The position numbers and the translations under genes were made by a program. A stretch of 47,358 nucleotides of DNA from Oscillospiraceae bacterium (GTDB taxonomy: Bacteria; Bacillota; Clostridia; Oscillospirales; CAG-272). Position 1 is the first letter of the stretch. The number at the start of each line of letters is the position of its first letter. The notes beneath the pieces are model-generated. The model was not told the DNA's origin. It saw nothing but the letters and a program-made list of their open reading frames with translations, and ran no database searches. Location: assembly GCA_015065005.1 (NCBI GenBank), contig SVRE01000007.1:1-47358 (forward strand), written 5' to 3'. Shown piece by piece: positions 8,951-18,271 of the stretch.

Positions 8951-9799
8951 ATGGACATTAGCAAAATTGCCAAGGAAATGGCAAAATCCTATGAGGAATC
9001 TGATATTACTATGCTTTCCTGCCGTCAGTTACCTGACAAGGGGGAAATCATTTCTATTTTAGAGGATATACAAAGTCTGTTTTTTCCGGCTTACTTTGGA
9101 AAGGTAGAGTGCTTTGAGCCTGTGGAGTTTTCTGAGCAGCTTTTAAGCTCTGTATATTATCGCTTGAAAAAACAGGTGGAGCTTGCGCTTTCCTTTAATT
9201 CCCAAGAAAATGTAAAGGAAAAGGCAGAAAAAATAACCGAGGACTTTATTTCCGCCCTGCCAAAGGTGCATAAGCTTTTGATTAAGGATGTTCATGCCAC
9301 CTTTGAAGGGGATCCGGCGGCATCTAGCCTTGAGGAAATTATTTTTTCCTATCCCGGCTTTTATGCAATATTGGTTTATCGAATTGCCCACCTGCTTTAT
9401 TTGAGCCGCGTGCCGTTTATCCCAAGGATTATGAGTGAGTATGCACACGGAAAAACAGGTGTTGATATCAACCCGGGCGCAACAATTGGTGAGTATTTCT
9501 TTATTGACCACGGTACAGGCATTGTTATCGGTGAAACAACAATTATAGGCAACCACGTTAAAATTTACCAGGGTGTTACCCTTGGCGCCTTGTCACCGAG
9601 AAAGGGCCAGAGCCTAAGCGGTGTGAAAAGACATCCAACGGTTTGTGACGGAGCTACAATCTATTCAGGCTCTTCAATTCTGGGTGGAGAAACAGTTATC
9701 GGCAAGGATGCGGTAATTGGCGGCAACTCCTTTATTACGGAAAGCGTGGCGGACGGCGCCCGTGTAAGCGTTAAAAAGCCCGAGCATATAATAAAATAA
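8951..9799 (+). CDS. cysE: serine O-acetyltransferase (EpsC/CysE type)
   Basis: This enzyme makes O-acetylserine, the precursor for cysteine, from serine and acetyl-CoA. After an alpha-helical N-terminal domain (about 1-150) come left-handed beta-helix hexapeptide repeats: GVDINPGATIGEYFFIDHGT, GIVIGETTIIGNHVKIYQGV, then GATIYSGSSILGGETVIG. The active-site DHGTG motif and the GVKRHPT loop are present. The length (282 residues) and N-terminus resemble the longer EpsC-like group. The ATG at 8951 is chosen because AGGAGG lies 9 bp before it; the frame extends 12 codons upstream. It is the first gene of a tight operon with DUF1934, holA and rnmV. Confidence 0.92.
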   Translation: MDISKIAKEMAKSYEESDITMLSCRQLPDKGEIISILEDIQSLFFPAYFGKVECFEPVEFSEQLLSSVYYRLKKQVELALSFNSQENVKEKAEKITEDFISALPKVHKLLIKDVHATFEGDPAASSLEEIIFSYPGFYAILVYRIAHLLYLSRVPFIPRIMSEYAHGKTGVDINPGATIGEYFFIDHGTGIVIGETTIIGNHVKIYQGVTLGALSPRKGQSLSGVKRHPTVCDGATIYSGSSILGGETVIGKDAVIGGNSFITESVADGARVSVKKPEHIIK

Positions 9800-9808
9800 G
9801 GTGAAAAA

Positions 9809-10291
9809 ATGAAGTATAAAATTAAGACTACAACAACACAAACAGATTATAAGGGCAAGTCAATTTTTGACCGCGCCGCTGATGAGCTGATGATAGATGA
9901 AACCTTTTCCACTATGGATGAGGAGGGTACTATTGAAACCTCTCTTTACGGTGAGCTTGAATTCGTTGGGGATACCTATACTCTGTTTTACGAAGAGGAA
10001 ACCGAGGGTATGGGCGGTGTCAACACAGAAATCAGGTTTGACACAAGAAAGCCATACGAGCTGTCAATTGCCCGTACAGGTGCAATAGATGCCTTTATGT
10101 ATTTTGAAAAGGGAAAGCGCCACATTTGCGTTTACAATACAGGCATTATGCCATTTGAAATTTGCATTTACGCAAAGGAAGTGGACAATAGGCTTTTAAC
10201 TGACGGATATCTGGAAATAAACTATCTTATTGAAATCAAGGGTGCTTGCGCCCAAAAAACTGTATTTAAAATGGAAATTGAAAAGGTATGA
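9809..10291 (+). CDS. DUF1934 domain protein (YwiB-like, lipocalin-like fold)
   Basis: This is a 160-residue soluble protein of the DUF1934/YwiB family, a small beta-barrel of unknown role found in Firmicutes. Family traits include the alternating hydrophobic strands, the YTLFYEEETEGMGGVNTEIRF stretch read in part as T-L-F-Y-EE then G-x3-T-x-I, and the terminal strand EINYLIEIKG. It begins 9 bp after cysE and overlaps the holA start by 4 bp, so the genes are translationally coupled. No catalytic motif is apparent. Confidence 0.72.
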   Translation: MKYKIKTTTTQTDYKGKSIFDRAADELMIDETFSTMDEEGTIETSLYGELEFVGDTYTLFYEEETEGMGGVNTEIRFDTRKPYELSIARTGAIDAFMYFEKGKRHICVYNTGIMPFEICIYAKEVDNRLLTDGYLEINYLIEIKGACAQKTVFKMEIEKV

Positions 10292-11328
10292 CAGAAACAG
10301 AGTTTAAGGAAGAATTAAAAAATCTTCACGGCGGATATCTGTTTTTCGGCGGTGAGGATTATTTAAAGTACACATACTCAAAAGAGGTTAAGAAAAACGT
10401 GCTTGACGGCACATTTGATGAATTTAACCACATAGTCATATATGCGGAGGAGTATAGCCCCTCCGCCCTTTCAAGTGCAATTTTTGCCCTTCCTATGATG
10501 GCGGACAAAAAGCTGGTGGAAATTCGCGGAGTAGATTTTAATTCGATGAAAAAGGATGAAATTTCCGCCCTGGAGGATGTACTTGCCACACTGGAAGAGA
10601 ATAGCCACACTATTCTTTTAATTCGCGCGGATAACGAATACTTTAATGCGGGCAGGCTACCCAAAGCACCAAGCGAAATATACAAAATGATGTCAAAATA
10701 TGTAACCCCCGTGGAGTTTGAATTTCCAAGCGTATCAAGGCTACGCGCTTGGATTTTACGCCACTTTACAAAGGGCAAAATCGAATTTGACCCCACCCTG
10801 TGTGAATATTTGGTTACAATGTGCGGCCACGACATGTGGACACTGTCCAAGGAAATTGACAAGCTTTGCGCCTATGCAATGAAAAACGGGTTGGCAAAAA
10901 TCGAGGCGAAGGATATTGATTTTATTTGCTGTAAAACCATAGAATTTGATGACTTTCAGCTGACCAACGCCTTGCTTGACAGAAACAAGGCGCTGGTATT
11001 TGAAACCTTGAGAAGGCAAAGATCCGCCCACGAGCCTGCTCAAACAATTCTTTCTTCAATAGTAAGACTGTACACAGATATGCTCCTTATACAAAGGCTT
11101 TATCAAAGCGGAATGGGAAAGAGCCAGATTTCCGCAACGATTAATATGCACGAGTTCCGTGTTGGAAAGTACCTTGGAAGCATATCGGGGGTTAGCGAGA
11201 AAAAGCTTGAAAGAGCGGTGGAGCTTTGCCGTGAGGCAGACATAAAGTCCAAATCCTCCTCAAACGTAACCTCGTATATTGCGGTTGAAAGGCTGGTAAG
11301 CGCACTTTGTGCCTTGCTGTGTAAATAA
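10288..11328 (+). CDS. holA: DNA polymerase III subunit delta
   Basis: HolA is the clamp-loader subunit that opens the sliding clamp. The 346-residue product has the family's N-terminal signature (GGYLFFGGEDYLKYTY) and the clamp-contacting FALPMMADKKLVEIRG segment. The middle helical domain includes LVTMCGHDMWTLSKEIDKLC, and the C-terminal collar contains RQRSAHEPAQTILSSIVRL. The start ATG overlaps the upstream stop (ATGA-type overlap), and rnmV follows after 3 bp. DNA replication and RNA maturation genes are thus cotranscribed with cysE. Confidence 0.9.
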   Translation: MTETEFKEELKNLHGGYLFFGGEDYLKYTYSKEVKKNVLDGTFDEFNHIVIYAEEYSPSALSSAIFALPMMADKKLVEIRGVDFNSMKKDEISALEDVLATLEENSHTILLIRADNEYFNAGRLPKAPSEIYKMMSKYVTPVEFEFPSVSRLRAWILRHFTKGKIEFDPTLCEYLVTMCGHDMWTLSKEIDKLCAYAMKNGLAKIEAKDIDFICCKTIEFDDFQLTNALLDRNKALVFETLRRQRSAHEPAQTILSSIVRLYTDMLLIQRLYQSGMGKSQISATINMHEFRVGKYLGSISGVSEKKLERAVELCREADIKSKSSSNVTSYIAVERLVSALCALLCK

Positions 11329-11331
11329 AAT

Positions 11332-11901
11332 ATGAAGATAAAATATCCAATAATCGTTGAGGGAAAGTATGATAAAATCAAGCTTGACTCCTTGGTTGAA
11401 GCTACAATTATAACCACAGGGGGCTTCGAAATCTTTAATTCCCGTGAAAAGGAGCTGCTTTTAAAGCGCCTTTGCGAAAGAGACAAAATAATACTTTTGA
11501 CAGACTCCGATGGGGGTGGACATTTAATCCGCTCACATATTAAAACTATATTACCGCCCGACAAGGTGATAAATCTTTATATACCTAGGGTTGAGGGTAA
11601 GGAAAAAAGAAAAAGAAATGCATCCAAGGAAGGGATGTTAGGCGTTGAGGGCATCGGAAAGGATATGCTTTTAAAGCTTTTGGAGCCTTTTTCAGACACG
11701 TCCCCCGCAAAAATCTGCGGTGGCATAACAAAAAGTGACCTGTATCGCTATGGCTTGAGCGGCAGGGATGACAGCGCACAGAGACGCAAGGAGCTTTTGG
11801 AAAAGCTTGACCTGCCTGCAAATATGTCCCCAAATGCTATGCTGAGCGCCTTGAATATTCTTTATTCAAAAGAGGAATTTGAAAAATTGCTAAAGGAATA
11901 A
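11332..11901 (+). CDS. rnmV: ribonuclease M5-like Toprim protein (DUF4093 C-terminus)
   Basis: RNase M5 completes 5S rRNA maturation in Firmicutes. The N-terminal Toprim domain shows IIVEGKYDKIKL with the conserved Glu, TTGGFEIF, and LLTDSDGGGHLIR with the acidic DxD metal site, followed by VEGIGKD. The C-terminal half (about 110-189) matches the DUF4093 region found in RnmV proteins. The length of 189 residues is typical. It is the last gene of the cysE operon, and a rho-independent terminator follows immediately. Confidence 0.85.
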   Translation: MKIKYPIIVEGKYDKIKLDSLVEATIITTGGFEIFNSREKELLLKRLCERDKIILLTDSDGGGHLIRSHIKTILPPDKVINLYIPRVEGKEKRKRNASKEGMLGVEGIGKDMLLKLLEPFSDTSPAKICGGITKSDLYRYGLSGRDDSAQRRKELLEKLDLPANMSPNAMLSALNILYSKEEFEKLLKE

Positions 11902-11903
11902 CA

Positions 11904-11930
11904 AAAAATCGCACCCAGTGTGCGATTTTT
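11904..11930. terminator. bidirectional rho-independent terminator between rnmV and nrdR
   Basis: An 11-bp stem aaaaatcgcac / gtgcgattttt with a 5-nt loop sits between the convergent genes. It has T runs on both strands. Confidence 0.88.
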
Positions 11931-11935
11931 GTGTT

Positions 11936-12373
11936 TTATAGGAATTTTTTCAGCTCCTTCATAAAGCTTTCAACGTCATTGAAATCACGGTAAACCGAAA
12001 CAAAGCGGATGTATGCAACCGCATCTGCCTTGATAAGCTCCGCCATTATCATTTCTCCAATTTCAACAGAGGTGATTTCACTCCTCAAGGAGTTGAGAAT
12101 TGAATTTTCAACTGCGTTGGCAATGGCAACGGAGTCAACAGGGCGCTTCTGACACGCCTTGATAATGCCTGCAAGCACCTTCTTTTTGTCAAAAAACTCA
12201 CGCCCGCCGTCCTTTTTTACAACCATTGGCAAAATTGTTTCTATTGTTTCAAAGGTGGTAAATCTTGCCTGGCAATTCAAGCACTCCCTACGCCTTTTTA
12301 TGCTGGAATTTTCTTCAACGGGACGGGAGTCGATAACCTTTGATTCCTCGTTTCCGCAATGTGGACATTTCAT
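11936..12373 (-). CDS. nrdR: transcriptional repressor NrdR
   Basis: NrdR represses ribonucleotide reductase genes in response to ATP/dATP. The N-terminal zinc ribbon has Cys3, Cys6, Cys31 and Cys34 (CPHCG and CLNC). The ATP-cone domain (about residues 49-139) starts at VVKKDGGREFFDKKK. The length is 145 residues. It is monocistronic and convergent with rnmV. Two NrdR-box-like sites lie in the shared region with glnN, suggesting autorepression. The RBS is GGAGGCAC, 5 bp upstream of the ATG. Confidence 0.94.
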   Translation of the reverse strand: MKCPHCGNEESKVIDSRPVEENSSIKRRRECLNCQARFTTFETIETILPMVVKKDGGREFFDKKKVLAGIIKACQKRPVDSVAIANAVENSILNSLRSEITSVEIGEMIMAELIKADAVAYIRFVSVYRDFNDVESFMKELKKFL

Positions 12374-12420
12374 ATTCGTGCCTCCAATTTATGGCAATTT
12401 TACCGAAAAAGCATATATTG

Positions 12421-12469
12421 ATACTATATGTTGATCGTTTTTTCAGAAATTTCTCAATATATTGTAGCA
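12421..12469. promoter_or_regulatory. candidate tandem NrdR boxes
   Basis: Box 1 (12421-12436, core ACTATATGTTGAT) and box 2 (12454-12469, core TCAATATATTGTAG) align with each other. Their equivalent C positions (12424 and 12455) are 31 bp apart. Known NrdR sites are two AT-rich, roughly palindromic boxes about three helical turns apart. The location 48 bp upstream of nrdR suggests autoregulation; an effect on divergent glnN is possible. This was identified by eye only. Confidence 0.55.
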
Positions 12470-12515
12470 CAAACTTCTCGCATTTGCAATACTTTTTTAA
12501 TGCATAAATATTTAC

Positions 12516-12544
12516 TTGACAAAACGTGTGAAAAATAGTATAAT
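12516..12544 (+). promoter_or_regulatory. consensus sigma-A promoter of glnN
   Basis: A perfect TTGACA (12516-12521) and a perfect TATAAT (12539-12544) are separated by 17 bp, 32 bp upstream of the glnN ATG. The AAGGAGAG RBS lies between them and the start codon. Confidence 0.85.
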
Positions 12545-12576
12545 TTTTGCAACAGATTTATTCCAAGGAGAGTTTT

Positions 12577-14664
12577 ATGAAGACAGTATCTGAAATGTTT
12601 GGCACTATGGTGTTCAATGATGAGGTTATGAAGGAGCGTTTGCCTGAGGAGGTTTACAAATCTCTGCAAAACACAATTCAGAACGGAAAGCACCTGGATT
12701 TATCCCTTGCAAATGTTGTTGCAAATGCTATGAAGGATTGGGCTATTGAAAAGGGAGCTACACACTATACACACTGGTTCCAGCCTATGACAGGTATCAC
12801 TGCTGAAAAGCACGACAGCTTCATTTCTCCTAAGGACAATTCCACTGTAATTATGGAGTTCAAGGGTAAGGAGCTTGTGCGCGGAGAGCCTGATGCTTCC
12901 TCGTTCCCTTCGGGCGGACTAAGAGCTACCTTTGAGGCAAGGGGATATACCGCCTGGGACCCTACATCATATGCATTTATCAAGGGCAAGACCCTTTGTA
13001 TACCAACAGCCTTTTGCTCTTACGGCGGTGAAGCGCTTGACAAAAAGACTCCGCTTCTTCGTTCAATGGAGGTTTTGGGCAAGGCCGCTATTAAAATCGT
13101 TCACCTTTTCGGTAATGAGGATGTAACACAGGTAAGGACAACAGTAGGACCTGAGCAGGAATATTTCTTAATAGACAAGGACTTATTTTACAAGCGCCCT
13201 GACCTTGTATATACAGGCAGAACATTATTCGGTGCTATGCCGCCTAAGGGACAGGAGCTTGATGACCACTATTTCGGCTCTATAAAGCCAAGGGTAAAGG
13301 CATTTATGCTTGAGCTTGATGAGGAGCTTTGGAAGCTCGGTGTTTTTGCAAAGACTGAGCATAATGAGGTTGCGCCGTCTCAGCACGAGCTTGCGCCGAT
13401 TTTTACAACAACTAACTTAGCGACAGACCATAACCAGCTTACAATGGAGCTTATGCAAAGGGTGGCTAAAAAGCACGGCTTTGTTTGCTTGCTTCACGAA
13501 AAGCCCTTTGACGGTGTAAACGGCAGCGGTAAGCACAATAACTGGTCCCTTTCCACAAACACAGGTGTGAACCTGCTTGAGCCCGGTGAGACACCAAGTG
13601 AAAATGCGCAGTTTTTGCTGTTTTTGTGCGCGGTTATCAAGGCTGTTGATGAGTATCAGGATTTGCTCAGAATTTCCGTTGCAAGTGCGGGAAATGACCA
13701 CCGTTTGGGCGCAAACGAAGCCCCTCCTGCGGTAGTTTCCATGTTCTTGGGCGATGAGTTGAGCGCGGTTCTTGACGCTCTTGAAAGAGATGAGAAATAC
13801 ACAGGCAGGGAAAAGGAGCAAATGCGTGTTGGCGTACACATTTTGCCAAAATTCCCTAAGGATACAACAGACAGAAACAGAACATCTCCATTTGCATTTA
13901 CAGGTAATAAATTTGAGTTCCGTATGCTTGGCTCCAGCGCATCTATTGCCGATACAAACACAGTAATCAATACTGCGGTAACACAGGTGCTTAACGAGTT
14001 TTACGAGATTTTGTCTGTGGCGCAGGACTTCAACTCTGCATTGCACAATCTTATCAGAGAAACAATTAAGCAGCACAAGAGGATTTTGTTTAACGGTAAC
14101 GGTTATGACGACAAGTGGATTGAGGAGGCTGAAAAGAGAGGTCTTTCCAACTTAAAGTCCACCCCCGAGGCTATTGAACGCTTGCTTGATGCAAAAAATG
14201 TTCAGCTTTTTGTACAGAATAAGGTGTTCAGCGAGAAGGAATTGAAGGCTCGCTTTGACATAATGCTGGAAAATTACTCAAAGGTTATCAACATTGAGGC
14301 TCTTACAATGATAGATATGGCGAAAAAGTCCATTATTCCTGCTGTGTCCAAGTACACAAAGGAGCTTGTAAAAACCGCTACAATGAAGAATAACTTGGGA
14401 ATAGATTCCGTTTACGAAACCAAGGTTGCAACCAAGCTTTCCTCCCTCAACACCGAGGCGTATGAACTGACCCTTCGCCTTGAAAACGAGGTTTATGATG
14501 CTAACCTCGAAAAGAATGTGGTTGAAAACGCAAGGAAGCACGAGGAAAGGGTCCTTTCCACAATGAAGGCACTGCGTATGGTTGTTGACGAAATGGAAAC
14601 AATGACATCCAAGGAATACTGGCCAATGCCAAACTACAGTGAGCTTCTTTTCGGAGTTAAATAA
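12577..14664 (+). CDS. glnN: glutamine synthetase type III
   Basis: GSIII makes glutamine from glutamate, ammonia and ATP. At 695 residues it is far longer than GSI and has the GSIII layout. An N-terminal domain includes [15 protein letters not shown]. The catalytic motifs are [11 protein letters not shown] (about 190), [16 protein letters not shown] (about 262), [14 protein letters not shown] and [15 protein letters not shown] (about 372). A long C-terminal helical region specific to GSIII follows. The start is the ATG behind AAGGAGAG; upstream TTG codons in frame lie inside the promoter. It is monocistronic, with a near-perfect promoter and a terminator, which suggests high expression. Confidence 0.96.
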   Translation: MKTVSEMFGTMVFNDEVMKERLPEEVYKSLQNTIQNGKHLDLSLANVVANAMKDWAIEKGATHYTHWFQPMTGITAEKHDSFISPKDNSTVIMEFKGKELVRGEPDASSFPSGGLRATFEARGYTAWDPTSYAFIKGKTLCIPTAFCSYGGEALDKKTPLLRSMEVLGKAAIKIVHLFGNEDVTQVRTTVGPEQEYFLIDKDLFYKRPDLVYTGRTLFGAMPPKGQELDDHYFGSIKPRVKAFMLELDEELWKLGVFAKTEHNEVAPSQHELAPIFTTTNLATDHNQLTMELMQRVAKKHGFVCLLHEKPFDGVNGSGKHNNWSLSTNTGVNLLEPGETPSENAQFLLFLCAVIKAVDEYQDLLRISVASAGNDHRLGANEAPPAVVSMFLGDELSAVLDALERDEKYTGREKEQMRVGVHILPKFPKDTTDRNRTSPFAFTGNKFEFRMLGSSASIADTNTVINTAVTQVLNEFYEILSVAQDFNSALHNLIRETIKQHKRILFNGNGYDDKWIEEAEKRGLSNLKSTPEAIERLLDAKNVQLFVQNKVFSEKELKARFDIMLENYSKVINIEALTMIDMAKKSIIPAVSKYTKELVKTATMKNNLGIDSVYETKVATKLSSLNTEAYELTLRLENEVYDANLEKNVVENARKHEERVLSTMKALRMVVDEMETMTSKEYWPMPNYSELLFGVK

Positions 14665-14676
14665 AAATTTACAATT

Positions 14677-14709
14677 AACAGGCTGTTAACAAACGGCCTG
14701 TTTTTTTGC
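14677..14709 (+). terminator. rho-independent terminator of glnN
   Basis: The stem aacaggc / gcctgtt with a 12-nt loop is followed by a run of seven T, beginning 13 bp after the glnN stop. Confidence 0.8.
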
Positions 14710-14791
14710 TTAAAAAAGTAATTTTAAAGCGTGCGATGCTTGTAAAATTCAACAAAATTTTATAATATATAATAAAAATCGGTTAAAAACA

Positions 14792-14856
14792 TTGATTTTA
14801 AAGTAAATGTGTGTTAATATATAAACTGAACATTTGTGTAGATTTGTTCACAAATG
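14792..14856 (+). promoter_or_regulatory. promoter and inverted repeat before the polysaccharide cluster
   Basis: TTGATT (14792-14797) and TAATAT (14815-14820) are 17 bp apart. Just downstream, in the expected 5' leader, CATTTGTG (14831-14838) and CACAAATG (14849-14856) form a perfect inverted repeat with a 10-bp spacer. It could be an operator or an RNA hairpin. The first gene starts at 14887 with a GAGGGA RBS. Confidence 0.5.
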
Positions 14857-14886
14857 CGGAATTTTTATTTTGAATGAGGGACTAAA

Positions 14887-16029
14887 ATGAAAAGAGCAGA
14901 AAAAAGAATAACCCTACCAACCCCTACTATGCACGGGGAGGAAATGAAATACGTTCAGGAGGCATTTGATAAAAACTGGATAGCGCCTCTTGGCTTCAAC
15001 TGCGACAATTTTGAGAAGGAAATGGACGCATATCTTAATGTGGGTATTGAAAGTCCGTACCATACCTTAGCGCTTTGCTCAGGCACATCGGCGCTTCACT
15101 TGGCTATGAAGCTTGCCGGTATAAAAAGAGGGGACAGAGTTTTTTGCTCCGATATGACCTTTGCGGCAACCGTTAACCCTGTTTCTTACGAGGGGGGTGT
15201 GCAGGTGTTTATTGACTCTGAGCCTGATTCCTGGAATATGGACCCTGTTGCACTTGAAAAGGCGTTTGAAAAGTATCCCGATACAAAATTTGTTGTTATT
15301 GCACACTTGTACGGTACACCAAGCAAAATGGATGAGATAATGGCTATATGTAAGAAGCACAATGCGATTCTTATTGAGGATGCCGCCGAATCTCTTTCCG
15401 CTACATACAAGGGCAGACAGACAGGTACATTTGGCAAATACAACGCAATAAGCTTTAACGGAAATAAGATTATTACAACCTCCGGCGGCGGTATGCTCAT
15501 CACAGATACCGAGGAGGCAAGAAAGAAGGCGTTCTTCTGGGCTACCCAGTCAAGAGAGCCGTTCCCGTGGTATCAGCATGAGGAAATCGGTTATAACTAC
15601 CGTATGTCAAATGTAGTTGCAGGTATCGGCAGGGGTCAGCTTATTCACCTTGATGAGCATAGAGAAAAGAAGGAAGCAATTTACAGGAGGTATGTTGAGG
15701 GGTTGAAGGATGCACCTGTTAAGATGAACCCTTACCTTGATTACACAACGCCAAACTTCTGGCTTTCCTGCTTAACCATTAACGAGGGCGTGGATATGGG
15801 TCCCTTGGAGCTTGCGGAAAAGCTTAATGAAGCTAACATTGAAACAAGACCGATTTGGAAGCCTATGCATATGCAGCCTGTTTTCAAGGATAATGATTTT
15901 ATTTCTGCATATGATAAGCCTGTGGATGAGGATATTTTTGCCAGAGGCATTTGCTTGCCATCAGATATAAAAATGACTGTTGAAGAACAGGATTTTGTAA
16001 TTGAAGTGATTAAGGATTGCTTCAGATAA
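14887..16029 (+). CDS. DegT/DnrJ/EryC1 family PLP sugar aminotransferase (PglE-like)
   Basis: This enzyme probably transfers an amino group to a nucleotide-linked 4-keto sugar. The closest recognisable relative is PglE, which makes the UDP-bacillosamine precursor. The 380-residue product has LCSGTSALHLAMKLAG (PLP phosphate binding), IEDAAESL (Asp to the PLP nitrogen) and SFNGNKIITTSGGGML, in which Lys194 should form the Schiff base. GYNYRMSNVVAGIG is also typical. It is the first gene of the polysaccharide cluster. No dehydratase supplying the keto sugar is in the window, so the substrate must come from elsewhere. Confidence 0.88.
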   Translation: MKRAEKRITLPTPTMHGEEMKYVQEAFDKNWIAPLGFNCDNFEKEMDAYLNVGIESPYHTLALCSGTSALHLAMKLAGIKRGDRVFCSDMTFAATVNPVSYEGGVQVFIDSEPDSWNMDPVALEKAFEKYPDTKFVVIAHLYGTPSKMDEIMAICKKHNAILIEDAAESLSATYKGRQTGTFGKYNAISFNGNKIITTSGGGMLITDTEEARKKAFFWATQSREPFPWYQHEEIGYNYRMSNVVAGIGRGQLIHLDEHREKKEAIYRRYVEGLKDAPVKMNPYLDYTTPNFWLSCLTINEGVDMGPLELAEKLNEANIETRPIWKPMHMQPVFKDNDFISAYDKPVDEDIFARGICLPSDIKMTVEEQDFVIEVIKDCFR

Positions 16030-16052
16030 AATACGCTTAACGGGAGTATGAT

Positions 16053-16886
16053 ATGGCAATTACATTAATGTACATAACAAACCGTCCTGATGTTGCGAAA
16101 ATTGCACAGGCTGCAGGGGTTGACAGAATATGGGTTGACCTTGAATACAAGGGCAAGGAAGAGCGCCAGGCGGGTATGAATACGGTTAAGTCCAAGCACA
16201 CCATAGAGGATGTTAAGAGATTAAGGCCTGTTGTTACCACATCAAAGCTTATGGTAAGGGTAAATCCCTTGGATGATGAATCCCCGGATGAAATAAACAA
16301 GGTTATTGAGGCGGGTGCTGATTATATAATGCTGCCTATGTTTAAAACAAAGGCAGAGGTGGAAAGGTTTATTTCCCTTGTAAACGGCAGGGCAAAAACC
16401 ATGCTTCTTCTGGAAACAAAGGAGGCAAAGGAGTGCCTTGAGGAATATGTCGGTGTTGAGGGTATTGATGAAATACACATCGGTCTTAACGATTTGCACC
16501 TGGCACACAATATGACCTTTATGTTTGAGCTTGTGGCTGACGGCACGGTGGAAAAAATAGCAAGCGTGTTAAAGGCGCACAACATCCGTTTCGGCTTTGG
16601 CGGCTTTGCAAGGATTGGCTACGGCATCCTGCCTGCGGAAATGATATTGACACACCACTACGCATTGGGCTCTGAAATGGCAATTTTGTCCAGGGGCTTT
16701 TGCGATGCGAATTCTCGCGAAAATCCTGAGGAGGTTAGCGAGGATTTTAAGGAGGGTGTAAGGAACATCAGACTTTACGAGGAAAAAATCAAAGGCTATA
16801 CAAAGGAGCAATTTGATGCAAACCTTGAGGGAATCAAGGAAAAGGTAAATCAGATTGTGGAAAGCATAAAAAATAAGAATAATTAA
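16053..16886 (+). CDS. HpcH/HpaI aldolase/citrate lyase family protein
   Basis: This is a TIM-barrel protein of the phosphoenolpyruvate/pyruvate aldolase superfamily (277 residues). Recognisable elements are the strand with RIWVDLE, the metal- and substrate-binding AGADYIMLPMFKT, LLLETKEA with a metal-binding Glu, and IHIGLNDLHLAH. Relatives in surface-polysaccharide loci suggest a C-C bond reaction on a carbohydrate precursor, but the substrate is unknown. It lies 23 bp after the aminotransferase with an RBS-like GGGAG. Confidence 0.75.
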   Translation: MAITLMYITNRPDVAKIAQAAGVDRIWVDLEYKGKEERQAGMNTVKSKHTIEDVKRLRPVVTTSKLMVRVNPLDDESPDEINKVIEAGADYIMLPMFKTKAEVERFISLVNGRAKTMLLLETKEAKECLEEYVGVEGIDEIHIGLNDLHLAHNMTFMFELVADGTVEKIASVLKAHNIRFGFGGFARIGYGILPAEMILTHHYALGSEMAILSRGFCDANSRENPEEVSEDFKEGVRNIRLYEEKIKGYTKEQFDANLEGIKEKVNQIVESIKNKNN

Positions 16887-16956
16887 CCTTGTGTTTTTGA
16901 AATCCGCAAATGCTTTTGCGGCGGACAAAATACAAGCTTGATAAGGGGTTTAAGGT

Positions 16957-18225
16957 TTGGGAAAGAAAGTTTTAGTATGTAGCATACCCTGTTGGAACAG
17001 TAAAATCGGCTCGGATACCTTTTCAACTCTTATGGAGGGATATGAGGTTGATAATATAGCAAACCTTTATGTCCGTGAAGGCGTGCCGAACAGCCCTGTT
17101 TGTCATAACTATTTTCAAATTTCGGAAAACGCGGTTATAAAAAGCGTTTTAAAGCGTGGGCTGAAAACAGGAAAGCAAATTTTAACCGATAATACAGCAG
17201 AGGCGGATAACGGCTCGGGTGATACGGCAATAGCGCAAAGATACAAGAATGCGGGAAGTAAAAGAAATTGGCTGTTGCTTTACGCACGTGAATTTTTGTG
17301 GAAGCTCGGCAAGTGGAAAACAAAGGAGCTTGATAGCTTTTTGGATGAGTTCAAGCCTGATGTTGTGTTTTTCGCTATGGAGGGATATATTCATTTTAAC
17401 AGAATAGCGGGTTATATCCTTAAGCGCACAGGTGCTACGGGAATAGGCTATTTTTGGGATGATAATTTTACGTACAAGCAGTCTAAAAGCTTAGGACATA
17501 ACATATATCGCTTTTTCCAGCGCAAGAGCTTGAAAAAATTAGCGAAAAAATGCTCTCATTTTTTTGCCATCACTCCAAAAACCAAAAAGGAAGCGGATGA
17601 ATTTTTCAAGATTGACTGTGAGCTGTTGACAAAGCCGATTAACTACGAGGGTGTTGAATTCCAACCCTATGCACCAAATGAGCCGCTTAAAATGCTCTAC
17701 ACAGGTAAGCTTATAATCGGCAGGTATGACACTGTAAAGCTGATTGGCAAGGCGCTTGATGAGATTAATAAGGATGGCGTCAAAATCGAATTGGATATAT
17801 ACACCACAACCCGTGTGGAAGAAAATGACGGCTTGAGCCAATATGTACACATCTTGGGCGCAATACCTCAGACTGAGGTTGCAGGGGTACAGGCAAAGGC
17901 GGATGTTCTTCTTTTTGCGGAGGCTATAGAGGGCGAAAATGCAAAGACAGCAAGGCTGTCGTTTTCAACTAAGCTTACTGATTATTTCCGTAGCGGGAAG
18001 TGTATATTTGCGGTTGGAAACGGTGATGTAGCACCGATTGAGTATTTAAAAGAAGAGGATGCGGCTTTGACTGCATCAAGCTATGAGGAAATATTAGAGG
18101 CATTAAATATCATGGTACGCAATAACGGGGTTGTTGCAGAATATGCTAAAAAGGCCTTTGATTGCGGAAAGAAAAATCACGACAAGGCACAAATTCAAGC
18201 GCGCTTGTTCAGCAAATTTGAATAA
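16957..18225 (+). CDS. glycosyltransferase (GT-B like), TTG start
   Basis: The 422-residue protein begins with a TTG preceded by AAGGGG 8 bp upstream; no usable ATG lies nearby. The N-terminal KKVLVCSIPCWNSKIGSDTF fits the first Rossmann strand of clostridial glycosyltransferases. The C-terminal half has KMLYTGKLI and GENAKTARLSFSTKLTDYF, which correspond to the nucleotide-sugar binding half of a GT-B fold. Donor and acceptor are unknown. It lies within the polysaccharide cluster, 70 bp after the aldolase gene. Confidence 0.7.
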   Translation: MGKKVLVCSIPCWNSKIGSDTFSTLMEGYEVDNIANLYVREGVPNSPVCHNYFQISENAVIKSVLKRGLKTGKQILTDNTAEADNGSGDTAIAQRYKNAGSKRNWLLLYAREFLWKLGKWKTKELDSFLDEFKPDVVFFAMEGYIHFNRIAGYILKRTGATGIGYFWDDNFTYKQSKSLGHNIYRFFQRKSLKKLAKKCSHFFAITPKTKKEADEFFKIDCELLTKPINYEGVEFQPYAPNEPLKMLYTGKLIIGRYDTVKLIGKALDEINKDGVKIELDIYTTTRVEENDGLSQYVHILGAIPQTEVAGVQAKADVLLFAEAIEGENAKTARLSFSTKLTDYFRSGKCIFAVGNGDVAPIEYLKEEDAALTASSYEEILEALNIMVRNNGVVAEYAKKAFDCGKKNHDKAQIQARLFSKFE

Positions 18226-18271
18226 TGCTTGTCAAAGCGAAGCCTTATGAGCTTTGAGTAATGGAGGAATA

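Noticed and set aside
12374-12576. Possible glutamine riboswitch upstream of glnN
   Set aside because: The space between promoter and start is only about 30 bp, too short for a riboswitch, and no conserved motif is visible.
13417-14076. 219-codon open frame opposite glnN
   Set aside because: It is antisense to conserved glutamine synthetase motifs and is explained by codon bias of the real gene.
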